A stretch of DNA of 64,000 bases from Auricularia sp. M13. Taxonomy: Eukaryota > Basidiomycota > Agaricomycetes > Auriculariales > Auriculariaceae. Positions 1 through 8,826 of the stretch are shown here, one piece after another (within the stretch, counting starts at the first letter, position 1; each line of letters opens with the position of its first letter). The position numbers and the translations under genes are program-made. Below the pieces are notes generated by a model. That model was given only the letters and a program-made list of their open reading frames with translations. It was not told the origin of the DNA and did not search any database. The stretch covers positions 3,100,001-3,164,000 of the forward strand of contig CM073203.1 of NCBI GenBank assembly GCA_037042915.1, given 5' to 3'.

Positions 1-21
1 GACAGCGGCTCTCTTCCCGCG

Positions 22-547
22 TTGACTCAGATACATCACGGCGGCGCGGTCACCGATCTGTTCATGTCTAGGTTCACCCTTCCCCTTACCGGCGTACGAG
101 AACTTACCCTGACGCTGGACAATGTTACCGAAGTCTACCACGCACTTGCCGGCTGCCGCAATTTTCATCGCCTGTCACTTTGCATGACCCACTTCCGCGC
201 AAACCTCACCCCCGCCGAGATGAAGGTGTTCGCCGATGCCCTGGTGGCCGTGCGGAGGCTCTGCATTGTCCGCTCGTCGGGTGAGCGGTTCGTCCGCCAG
301 CTGACGGACGACGCTCAGCTACCTGGACCGCCGCCCGCCGAGTACGGCTTTGTATCTCAAGCTCCCCGGCCTGTGCGATGCTCTCTCCGGCCCGGTGCAT
401 CTCGCTGTGCGGATGCGTGACAGCCGGTACATGATCAAGGTGCTCGACAGCTCGCAGTGCCGGAGAATTGAGCTGGAGCGCTCGACGATTCGTGTGGCGC
501 TAGGCCTGTGGGATGCGTTAATAGGCAGCTGGTGGTTGCATCCGTGA
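22..547 (+). pseudogene. Group A F-box protein, 3' remnant
   Basis: This is the middle and C-terminal part of a protein like that of the gene at 961-2509. The frame running to about 420 holds GVRELTLTLDNVTEVYHAL, matching the GVTELTLTP region of the neighbour. The match then moves to another frame from about 350 (LPGLCDALSGPVHLAVRMRD against LPGLCDSLSGPVHLALTLRE) and ends near 547 at the equivalent of GLWNGYIKK. At least one frameshift and loss of the last 80 or so residues make it a pseudogene. The F-box end is outside the window or lost. Confidence 0.75.
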
Positions 548-960
548 CTGTCGACCAGCCGCAACCACTCAGTCTATTCCTCCAGACTTGCTTCACTACT
601 GTAGTACTTAATGTCACTTGTGCGCAAGTAATGACGTTTTCGGGTCTATATTCTGCTAGTCTCCTTAAAGCAGGCCGCTACTTACAGCGCGTCCTTGAAC
701 CGGCGAGCGGGCGGACGCGCTGTGTAGCATATTCTGCGTGCTCACTGTAAGCAATGAATTCATATTCTTTAGCAGCGACTTCAGATTTCTTAATCTGTAG
801 CCTGCAATCTCCACGCAGCGTTGCGGTCCGTTCTCGCTGCTGTGTGAATCCGCAGCACCACGTCTATCCGGCCCGGACGGGGATTGATAGACGCTGAAAC
901 CATCGGAGTTTCGATACCCCGGCTCTTTCTTCCAATTCCACTACGGACGTTCATGGTGCG
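548..960. other. Spacer before group A F-box gene
   Basis: I see no coding region here. It holds the 5' flank of the F-box gene that starts at 961. There is no clear TATA box. Confidence 0.5.
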
Positions 961-2509
961 ATGTCGCGCAAACGGTCCGCACCTGTTCAAAGCGTGGAGT
1001 GATCACTCGGGCTCACGTTGCACGACTATGCGCAGGGACGGCAGTGAAACTATTGTCATCGCCAACGAAAACGGTGTCTCTATCGCCAAGCTTCCGCACG
1101 AGCTCCTACTCGAGATCTGGCATCGACTACCACCATTGGAAAGACTTTGTGTCTCGCAGACTTGTGTTCTCTGGCGCTCTCTCGCTCTAGCTACTCCGAG
1201 ACTCTGGACACGGCTCGCGGTCGTATCTGGTTATCAGCCAAGGAAGCGCGCGCTAGTTTCCACAGAGCCAATACAAAGTACAGCATCGAATATCTTCAAG
1301 CCCTGCGACGGCTCGGATAACCTGGACCTCCTGGACGAGCTGCTTCTGCGCAGCAAGCAACTGCCTCTGGACCTGACAATCGTGTGGCGGGCAGGCTCTA
1401 AATTTCCAGTGCGGTTTGACACTATCATGAAGCCCCATAGCAGTCGTATCTCACGGATACACGTTGCGAACGGTTCAGATCGCGGCTTCCATAGGTTGGT
1501 CAGAAATCTCGGCGGGTTACCCTCCTTGCGCACGCTCACTGCGGGATTCAACGAAGACGACGTCGAATATGCAGACCTTCCCGTTCGTTTGGTCGAGGGC
1601 TGCTCTCTTCCCGCTCTCAATCAGATCCATCTCGGAGCCGGAGCTGAGGAAGGGTTCGTCAGGTGGTTAGGCCCCTCCGGGGATTCAGACTTGCTCGGCG
1701 TCACGGAACTCACTCTAACACCACGCGGCGCCCCAAGTATATCACCTCCTCTGACAGCGTGCACAAATCTCCAGCGCCTCACGCTCGTCATGGCCAAATT
1801 CTCGGATCGCTTCTTCCGCAACGAGCCTCAAGTGCGCGCCGCATCTTTGGTCGGGCTGCTCGTTCGCCTTCCGGAACTGTGCATTATCGACTTTCCCCCG
1901 TCGCGCGAGCCGTTTGTGCGGCACTTGACCAATGACGGGCGCTTCTGCGCTGTCACGCTCGATTATCAGGGACGGCGCCCGGCCAGTTTGTCGTCTGATT
2001 CACGGCTTCCCGGCCTATGCGACTCATTATCCGGCCCTGTGCATCTTGCCTTGACACTGCGCGAGAGCGTCTACGAGATACAGGTCATCGACAGCGTCCA
2101 GCGTCGCCGCACCATCCTCCTGGACAGCTCCGCCATTAGCAAGGCTGCGGGGCTCTGGAACGGATACATCAAGAAGCTCGCTGTCGCTTCCGCTGCCGTC
2201 GACGCCATAGCATGGACGTACTTTTCTGCCGGCTTTCCTGACCATCGTGCTCTCCCTGACTTGACCATCACCGTCTTGCACCATCCTGAAGAACTCGACA
2301 AGGTTTCTCTAGAGTATGTTATTGGCCTCCAGAAGCTACGCATCGACGTGTTGCAGCAGGGGCTACGCTTTGCGGTGACAGCAATGTCAAAACTCGTCCA
2401 GTCTCGCGCGGACTCGAGTATACTGCTTCCTGTTCTCTCGCTCACTCAGAATGCATCTTTTGCCGACGCGAACTCTCTGACCATGTTGGCCGCTAGCCTG
2501 GAGCACTGA
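961..2509 (+). CDS. F-box-like protein, group A (2 exons)
   Basis: Probable SCF ubiquitin-ligase adaptor. I place the start at ATG 961: exon 1 (961-974) reads MSRK plus two bases, an intron runs 975-1035 (GT..GCGCAG), and exon 2 runs from 1036 to the stop at 2509. The same MSRK(R) exon and intron phase occur in the paralogue at 13848, which is the main support. Translation from an in-frame ATG (953 or 1029) without splicing is the alternative. The F-box lies near the N-terminus (AKLPHELLLEIWHRLPPLER, then CVLWRSLALATPRLWTRLAV). The rest, about 400 residues, has LRR-like stretches (LRTLTAGF, GVTELTLTP) but no motif I can name. Donor GTCCGC is weak. Confidence 0.78.
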
Positions 2510-2754
2510 ATGACCGAAACTGCAACGTATGCAGCATTTTTACCTTATGCTCGCGACAATTGGTGCGACACACTGCTGCTTTTCTCGTCTCTATCCTATT
2601 ACACAGGCTCCGCTACTACTATACATGCAAAATATCTGCTCGAGCTTGGTACATACCGGGGAAAATCACAAGGCCATTCACGGAGACACATACGGACAAT
2701 GCATACGGATCGCAGCACGCTTCCACCCTGCGGCCCCTGACATCGCCGCACGCA

Positions 2755-3255
2755 GCTTGACAGCGGCCGGGAAGCTCCACGCCGCGGGCGCATTGAGATC
2801 GTTCGCGGTGAACTGCGCGAGGTGCACGAAGCCCGCAAGCATGACGACCGCGAGCACGATATTGCCCGAGCACAGCGACTCCTTCAGCGCGCTGGTGAAC
2901 CCGCCGAGGAAGCGCATTCGTGCAACCTCTGCAAACGCAGCAAAGCGCGCGAGGAGGGGCGGCGTGGCGTGCCCGGAGGCGATGTCTGCTGGGAGGCCGT
3001 CCTAGTCGTAGAGGTACAGTGCGTTGCATTTGGACGACAGCCAGAGCGCGGCGACGAGCAGCGTGCTCTGTACATACAGCGGCGCGCACACCGTGACACC
3101 ATAGAGGGTGGGACGTTTGTGAGCGTGGGCGGCGCAGGCAGCCGTGTGGCGTTGCGCAGGTTGAGCCCTTTATGCGAGAGCCACGCGGTGAGCGGCGTGA
3201 GGCCCTCGAGCGCGAGATGCAGCCCAGTGTCGATGTCCATGCTATTGAGCATGGG
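2755..3255 (-). pseudogene. Remnant of a multi-pass membrane protein
   Basis: Reading the minus strand from 3255, one frame gives LHLALEGLTPLTAWLSHKGL and PPTLTNVPPSMV. Another frame continues from about 3105 with YVQSTLLVAALWLSSKCNAL, a stop, then RMRFLGGFTSALKESLCSGN and IVLAVVMLAGFVHLAQFTAN. Two strongly hydrophobic segments suggest a polytopic membrane protein. I do not recognise the family. The frame change and the internal stop at about 3003 make it a pseudogene, and nothing recognisable is left on either side. Confidence 0.5.
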
Positions 3256-3824
3256 CGCGCGCGCGGGGTGCCAGACGTGCGCGTGCAGCCATCACACGAA
3301 TACCTCCTGCACGTTGAGACGGTCGGATTGTTGGGCGCGCTAGTCGGTCGTGGCCAACCTGGGATGGCAGACTGTGAGCAGGTCCCAGGGTTTGTTGCTT
3401 GCTGCTGACACGCCCTAGCGAGCGGGGCTGAGTCGGGAGGGGAGGCGCAGGACGTCTAGGGCGGCAAGGGAGCACTTGGGGTGCAACAGCTATGCGGAGA
3501 GGGAACGAGACGGTGCGACGTTGCAAGTGGTCCGGACGGAAGAGGAAGAAGAGAAGAAAGAAAGTTGGAACCTCCGCTCATCCGATATCTATCACTCGCA
3601 ATCTATCACTGGCAGGAACGTCAATGGCGGACTTATTGATGCTCAACTCCTGCCGAAGACTGGAGAGGTAGGGAGAGGTGTTCATAGCGTGCTATAGGAA
3701 ACCCGCAAACGGTCATTTAATTGAGCATTGGCAGTTCAGTCCCAAGCTTATGATGAACGGCAGAAAGTCTATGGTGGTGGATAAGTAACCTCAGAACATA
3801 TTTGTGATCGATCATACCGTGTCT
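3256..3824. other. Spacer without recognisable gene
   Basis: No ORF with family resemblance, repeat or RNA gene was seen here. Confidence 0.4.
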
Positions 3825-3965
3825 TCAGCACAGTACGTGCTTTGGGCAGGGGTTGTCGGGATCATCCCAAATGGGAGCGACAGCATCAACGCGATTTGGC
3901 AGCGCCGAGACGATGGAGAGGGCGAATGCGAGCGAAACGAGAGCGAGTTTGATGGGCTGCATCAT
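3825..3965 (-). CDS. Possible small secreted peptide (46 aa)
   Basis: A short reading frame starts with tandem ATGs (3965 and 3962). It encodes a basic-then-hydrophobic leader typical of a signal peptide (MMQPIKLALVSLAFALSIVS, followed by A and a plausible cleavage before LPNR). The short mature part has two cysteines (PIWDDPDNPCPKHVLC). A TATATAA box lies about 30 bp upstream on the same strand (3995-4001), which favours a real gene. I recognise no family. The end is not a CaaX motif, so it is not an obvious mating pheromone precursor. A further exon after a cryptic GT near the stop cannot be excluded. Confidence 0.42.
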   Translation of the reverse strand: MMQPIKLALVSLAFALSIVSALPNRVDAVAPIWDDPDNPCPKHVLC

Positions 3966-3994
3966 TTCTACTCCTCAGAGGTACTGCGTATGGT

Positions 3995-4001
3995 TTATAT
4001 A
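3995..4001 (-). promoter_or_regulatory. TATA box for the small secreted peptide
   Basis: TATATAA on the minus strand, about 30 bp before the ATG at 3965. It is rather close to the start, so the 5' leader would be very short. Confidence 0.4.
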
Positions 4002-4523
4002 CAATCGTCGGGGATACGGTGGCAGACGTCAATATCCCGTGGCGCGCGGAGCGGCTGCGTTCCTTGGACTTGACGTTAGACAGCCCCTCTTAAAATCCAC
4101 TGCCGGGCTTGGAGGAGTAAACCGCATCATTTTCCCGGGCCAACGAACATGATCTCCATACGATCGACTGGGCCACTCCCGACACTGCGCTCGCCATCTG
4201 CTCCCAGCCCGTCGTCCCGACCTTCCTCGTCGCCGGTGCTGCTGCTGCCCTTCTCTAAATGGTGCGTCGCCGCTCCATTCATCCGTTCGTTTTCCGCGAT
4301 CTCACCGTGCTCTTCAACATTTAGCTCATCGTTCGCGTGCGTCTAGGAGAGCTGGAGTGCCATTGTCGTGGAAGTCGCATGAGAGCTCGAGATTCTGTTC
4401 CCACAGACTGTGTCGTACACATGCCTCTATAAAACCCACATGTTGCGATGACTGCATTCGATCCTCCTCTACGCTGAGCCTGATGAGATCGCATGGCCGC
4501 AAGTCAAGCACTTGAAGAGGTCA
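4002..4523. other. Spacer before the ArgRS 3' end
   Basis: No gene seen. It separates the divergent promoter of the small peptide from the 3' end of the arginyl-tRNA synthetase. Confidence 0.4.
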
Positions 4524-6533
4524 CTACATACGCTGGAGCGGCGTGAGGGTGAGCAAACGCATCGCAGCGCCCAGGACGTCGCGCGCGCATATAAACATCC
4601 ACAACCTTGCACGCGCCTTATCGCGATCGGTCTCGTACTTGACGGGCAACGCCTCCCATGCGGCGCTGATAGCATGCGCGAGCCGCATCGCAAAGGTGAT
4701 CACGCCGCTAGGCTCGTGCGTCCTCAGCGCCGTGCGCACGACGTCGGGATAAGTCCCCAGCAAAAACACAATCTCGCGCGCCTGGGGCTCGACGAGCAGC
4801 TCCGTGTGAATATCCCTGCGCGGCGGGAGCGGCAGCAGCTCAGGCACGCGGCGCTCGAGACTCGCGAGACGCACGTGCGCGTACTGCAGGTACGGCCCCG
4901 TGTCGCCGTCAAAGCGCGTCATGCGGTCCCAGTTGAACGTATAGTTGTTCACCCGGCGCGCCTGCATGTCCTGGATCTTGATCGCGCTGATGCCCACCTC
5001 GCGGCACGTGCGCTCGACGTCCTCGACCGCGGCGTACTTGTCGGCGTCCTTCTGCATGACAGCATGTACGCGCTCCGCAGCCTCGCGCACGATGTCGTCG
5101 AGAAAGACGACGGTGCCCTTGCGCGTGCTCATGCCCTGCACGAGCCCGTACGACACATGCTCGAGCCGCGCAGCCCACTCGTAGCCCATGAGCGCGAGTA
5201 TTTTGAAGAGCTGTGCGAGGTGCAGGTCCTGCTGCGCCGAGACGACGTAGATCATTTTGTCGAAGCGGTAGCGCTCCCAGCGCTCGATCGCGCCGGCGAT
5301 GTCGCGTGTGAGGTAGAGCGAGGTGCCGTCCGACTTGAGGATCTTGGGCTGCTGCAGGCCGTACGGGGTGAGGTCCACAGCGAGTGCTGGCGCTGAATCG
5401 TCGTCTGCGAAATCATCGTCCGGAGACTCGACAGCAGCAGGTGCATCAGGCGCGAATTTCGATCGCTCGCTGACCTCCACGACGAGCCCGAGTTCCTGAA
5501 GTCGCTTGATAGCAGCGTCCTGCGCGGCGCGGCTGACCTGGCTCTCGCCGATATACTCGTCGAACGAGACGTTGAGCGCCGCGTACTCCTCCTCATACTT
5601 CCTGACGCTCAGCGCGCGCCACGCGCGCCAGTTCTCCAGCGCAGACTCGTCCCCCGCCTCCATGCGGCGGAAGAACGCGCGCGCGGCCTCGTGCACGGCG
5701 GGGTCGCTCGCGGCGTCGCGGCTGATGCGCACGTAGACGTCGAAGAGGTGCTTGATCGCGTCTCGCGCGAGCGCCTCACGGTCGCCGTAACGCTCGAAGC
5801 CGACGGCGATGAGGCCGAACTGCTTGCCCCAGTCGCCGAGGTAGTTGAGCGATACGACCTCCCAGCCGCACGCGCGGTAGAGGTTAGCCAGGAAGGCACC
5901 AATGATAGTGCTGCGAAGATGACCGACGTGGAACTGTTTCGCGATGTTGGGCGAGCTGTATTCTGATTGCACTATCAGATATTGTGCGATGTACGAGAGC
6001 AAGAAGACGTACCAAGAACGAGCTTCTTGCCGTTGCCAGAGTTGTTCGACCCATATTCTGGCTTTCCGCTCGCAGTGTGGTGCGTCAGTCGGTCGACTTG
6101 GTCGAGTACGGTGCGGTGTAACGTCGTCGTCCGAACTTTGAAGTACAGAAACGGCGGCGCGACAGTCACGGTCTCGATCCACTCGTTGGGTTGAAACTAC
6201 TTGTAATCAGAAATCTATGCAAAAAGAGACACTTCAACGACGTACGGCTTGCGCGACCTGGTTCACCAATTGAGCAGGGTTTCCCGCAAGCCTGAAGCGC
6301 GGGACGGCAACCGAAAAATCGTCGCCCTTTTTGCCATAGTCGATTCCCTGATAAGCCTGGTCGAGCGGAATGGAGAGCGCGGTGGAAATAAGCCGGGCTA
6401 TGGATATACGGAACGCATCCAAGATGGACCTCCCAGGGTCCGCACCAGCAACGGACGGGAGATTGGCAGTGATGTCGGCGGCAGCCACAGATGAGGGATT
6501 TGGAGGAGTGGCCGTTGTCGAAGTCGAAGCCAT
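4524..6533 (-). CDS. RRS1: Arginyl-tRNA synthetase, cytosolic (3 exons)
   Basis: Class I aminoacyl-tRNA synthetase that charges tRNA-Arg. Exon 1 runs 6533-6246 (ATG, MASTSTTATPPNPSS), then a 49-nt intron (6245-6197, GTACGT..GTAG). Exon 2 runs 6196-6013, then a 50-nt intron (6012-5963). Exon 3 runs 5962-4524. The joined frame is 636 residues, close to the 607 of yeast RRS1. The join reads FQPNEWIETVTVAPPFLYF, then EYSSPNIAKQFHVGHLRST. The HIGH box is HVGH (about 169-172); the KMSKS-like loop is GMSTRKG (about 434-440), as usual for ArgRS. The C-terminal anticodon-binding domain ends in the typical LTPLQRM. An acidic insert (SPDDDFADDDS) lies near residue 340. The gene looks intact. No mitochondrial ArgRS gene is seen nearby. 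Confidence 0.95.
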
Positions 6534-7180
6534 TCTGGGGGAACACGGTTTAAGAGAAAGAGCACGAGGAGGAGGCAAGCAGGAGGTCGCAAAGCTGGCG
6601 CTTTTGACACATGAAAGCAACCCGGCGATTCGGAGTCTGCGAGTCACGGTCTGAGTGAGTCATATAGCGCAAGTCAGTGTCAACCGGGACATGTATCGCA
6701 GTAAACCAACAAACAGATGATGCCCATGGGCCATGCAGTCGTGCGCATGAGCTTGCGGTCGGCGCGGTGAGCGGAGAAAGCAAGTTGCGTTCGGCCAACG
6801 CCGAACCTCCTTCCCGTTTTTTCATCGGTTAACCACGTTGCGCAAAGGGTGCTGTATGCCTGGGGTCTGCACGGCGCCAATGTGCCTAGTGAATGTTATT
6901 GCGGGCGCGTAGGATACATGGTTGCGCCGCCGCCGACGCTGACCTGCGAGTTTTGAATGCTAATGCTCCAACGTCCCTTTGTCTGCGTGTCTGCCTGGCA
7001 CTTGAATCTTGCGTCTGGTGTTTCTCTATGCTACTGTGGTGGCTCAGTCTTTCTGCTTCACTCTTCGGCCATGTCAGTGTCAACAGATCTCCTACACCGG
7101 GCTCTCCGTCTCTGCTGCCTATACCTGGACCTCCGACCACAGCCAACTTGCTGTGCTTAATATTGAACGTCTTAAAAGTC
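6534..7180. other. 5' flank of ArgRS and spacer
   Basis: No protein gene recognised. The minus strand just upstream of the ArgRS ATG stays open in frame for about 43 codons and is rich in Arg, Lys and Ser (see findings). Confidence 0.4.
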
Positions 7181-7252
7181 TGGTTGGACCAGGAATCGAA
7201 CCTGGGTCTCTCCATTGGTACTCGGAGTGCCTAACCTCTAGGCTATCCATCC
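7181..7252 (-). tRNA. tRNA-like sequence, anticodon unclear
   Basis: A 72-nt minus-strand stretch has a good D arm (GCCT loop AGGC, with an A-box-like TAGCCTAGAGG). It has a perfect T arm (CCAGG TTCGATT CCTGG, B-box GGTTCGATTCC) and a 7-bp acceptor stem with one A-A mismatch. The anticodon stem (CTCCG with TGGAG) encloses 8 rather than 7 bases, so no anticodon can be assigned safely; ACC after the T would be odd for a fungus. CCA is not encoded. It is either a decayed tRNA gene or the head of a tRNA-derived SINE. Confidence 0.55.
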
Positions 7253-7645
7253 ATATGTCCAGTGTTATTTGTAGTTCCACCCTTTCTGGTCTTTTCACCG
7301 TGCCGGACTATGTCTCAGTACACGTGTGCAGTGAGCCATTAGGGATTGACATCCAACACTTAATTCGAATGCTGAACCAGCTCTCTCTGATTTCTGTTAC
7401 TCCCGCAAGGAGCAGGTCTAGCTCCAAAGATTACGTCGACTTTGACCAGAACAGATTCCAAAGCCGACGACACAGCTTGTCGCGCAAGCAGCATAGCGCT
7501 GAAGGGCCGTCGCCAACGCCCGCGGCTTCTCGCGCTCAATCGCCTGCTCCGACTCTGCGTCGGCATACGGTCTCTACGGCGCTGCCGTCGCTTTCTCCGT
7601 TCCTCTGATAAATGCTAATGCTCGTATTCGAGGCTTGTAAGCTTG
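7253..7645. other. Spacer without recognisable gene
   Basis: Open frames exist but none resembles a known family or shows a start and splice pattern I would trust. Confidence 0.35.
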
Positions 7646-7649
7646 TAGA

Positions 7650-8209
7650 ACCCGCACGCAGTGCCGTCCGTTCTGGCCGCATTTCTGCTCAACCCCGATT
7701 TGGTGGTCCCCGCGCGCGTCGAGGTAGCATTGGATTCGTACACCTCGGAGCTGAAGGCCGAGGCTGAAGCACTCTGCACCATATCTGGCCCGCGCTCGTT
7801 GCACATGGTGCGCAATGCGAGTTAAATCTGGTTTTCAGAGTTCGGCGGTGCACTGCGGGCGTTTAATTCGCTGCAGCGTTTCACCGGACCCGTGCTCGGC
7901 GAGTTTCGCAGCGGCGTGGCCGCGCACTTTGAGTATGTCAAGTCTACCTTCAATCTATCGTTCTGCAAGCACTACTGGTCTTGCGGTGCACTGCATGACA
8001 GTTTTTTTGCGGTAGCGGATGGCATGGGCCAGTTGCCTCAAAATGTCGCATTGGCGGAGGCCGAACTACGGTTGGTGCGGTTTGCGACTGCGAACAAAGG
8101 CGTTTGGAATGAATTGCTCGCTTCCCCGGCTAGTTCTGCAGACAACGTTATACATTCGCTCGCTTTGTCAGATGTCGACAAGCTGGAGCTGGGAGCCGAA
8201 CGTAAATGA
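7650..8209 (+). pseudogene. Unassigned coding-like fragment
   Basis: Two frames look protein-like: NPHAVPSVLAAFLLNPDLVV up to RSLHMV near 7812, and from about 7839 FGGALRAFNSLQRFTGPVLG up to DKLELGAERK and a stop at 8209. An intron of only about 31 nt (GTGCGC..TTTCAG) would join them, shorter than every other intron here, so a frameshifted remnant is just as likely. I do not recognise the family, and no start codon is evident. Confidence 0.3.
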
Positions 8210-8380
8210 TCCAATAGTGGACATCCGCAGAGCTTGACGGTGACGGCTTGATTGCGAATTCGCGGCTTGCAACTGGGGCGGCTGCCCACTGTGCGCCGCG
8301 CGGACGGGGATCTCATAGCCGGCACCACGCTTACATAATTCGTCATCTGGTTGCGCCCATGGGCGCGGAGGTGTGGTGGG

Positions 8381-8402
8381 AGGTAGGTAGGTAGGTAGGT
8401 AG
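8381..8402 (-). repeat. (ACCT)n tail of the LINE
   Basis: Five tandem GGTA/TACC tetramers. Read on the minus strand, the 3' flank of the LINE runs into this tract about 425 nt after the ORF2 stop. The LINE fragment at 56.4 kb ends in the same repeat, so I take it as the 3' terminus of the element in place of poly(A). Confidence 0.65.
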
Positions 8403-8826
8403 ATTCGGAGCTGGTGGGCCCATCTGGACTGCCTCCGCTTCGGAGCGTAAATACATGAAATGTACAACTTCTCCGGAAAACCAACCCTCCCACCCAGTAC
8501 AGCCAATTTTCTGTGCGGTAGTTTTTCCCGACAGACACTGCGGCGGTGCTAGCGGTTGCCTTTAGAGATGCATACTCGCCGGCTCAGATGTGAGCAGGCA
8601 GCCAGGTAAAACCTCTTGTGGGGAAAAAACATGAAAAAACCCCGGAGGAATGAAGGATCGGTTCCCCTCACCAACATGTAACTCCCTGACTACCACGAAT
8701 ATGCAATCCCGGAAGGCTTCCGGCTATACCAGTCCGATCAGTGCATGGCGGGGGTCAACGCCTCTCACCATCCACTGACTGTATTCTCAGTTTACACTAT
8801 TGGAAGTGAAGGCATATCTGAATAAC

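Noticed and set aside
4512-5396. 294-codon plus-strand ORF over the ArgRS gene
   Set aside because: Antisense shadow of a clearly recognised gene.
8381-8402. GGTAGG repeats as telomere-like sequence
   Set aside because: The unit is a tetramer, not TTAGGG, and it sits at the 3' end of a LINE in both places.
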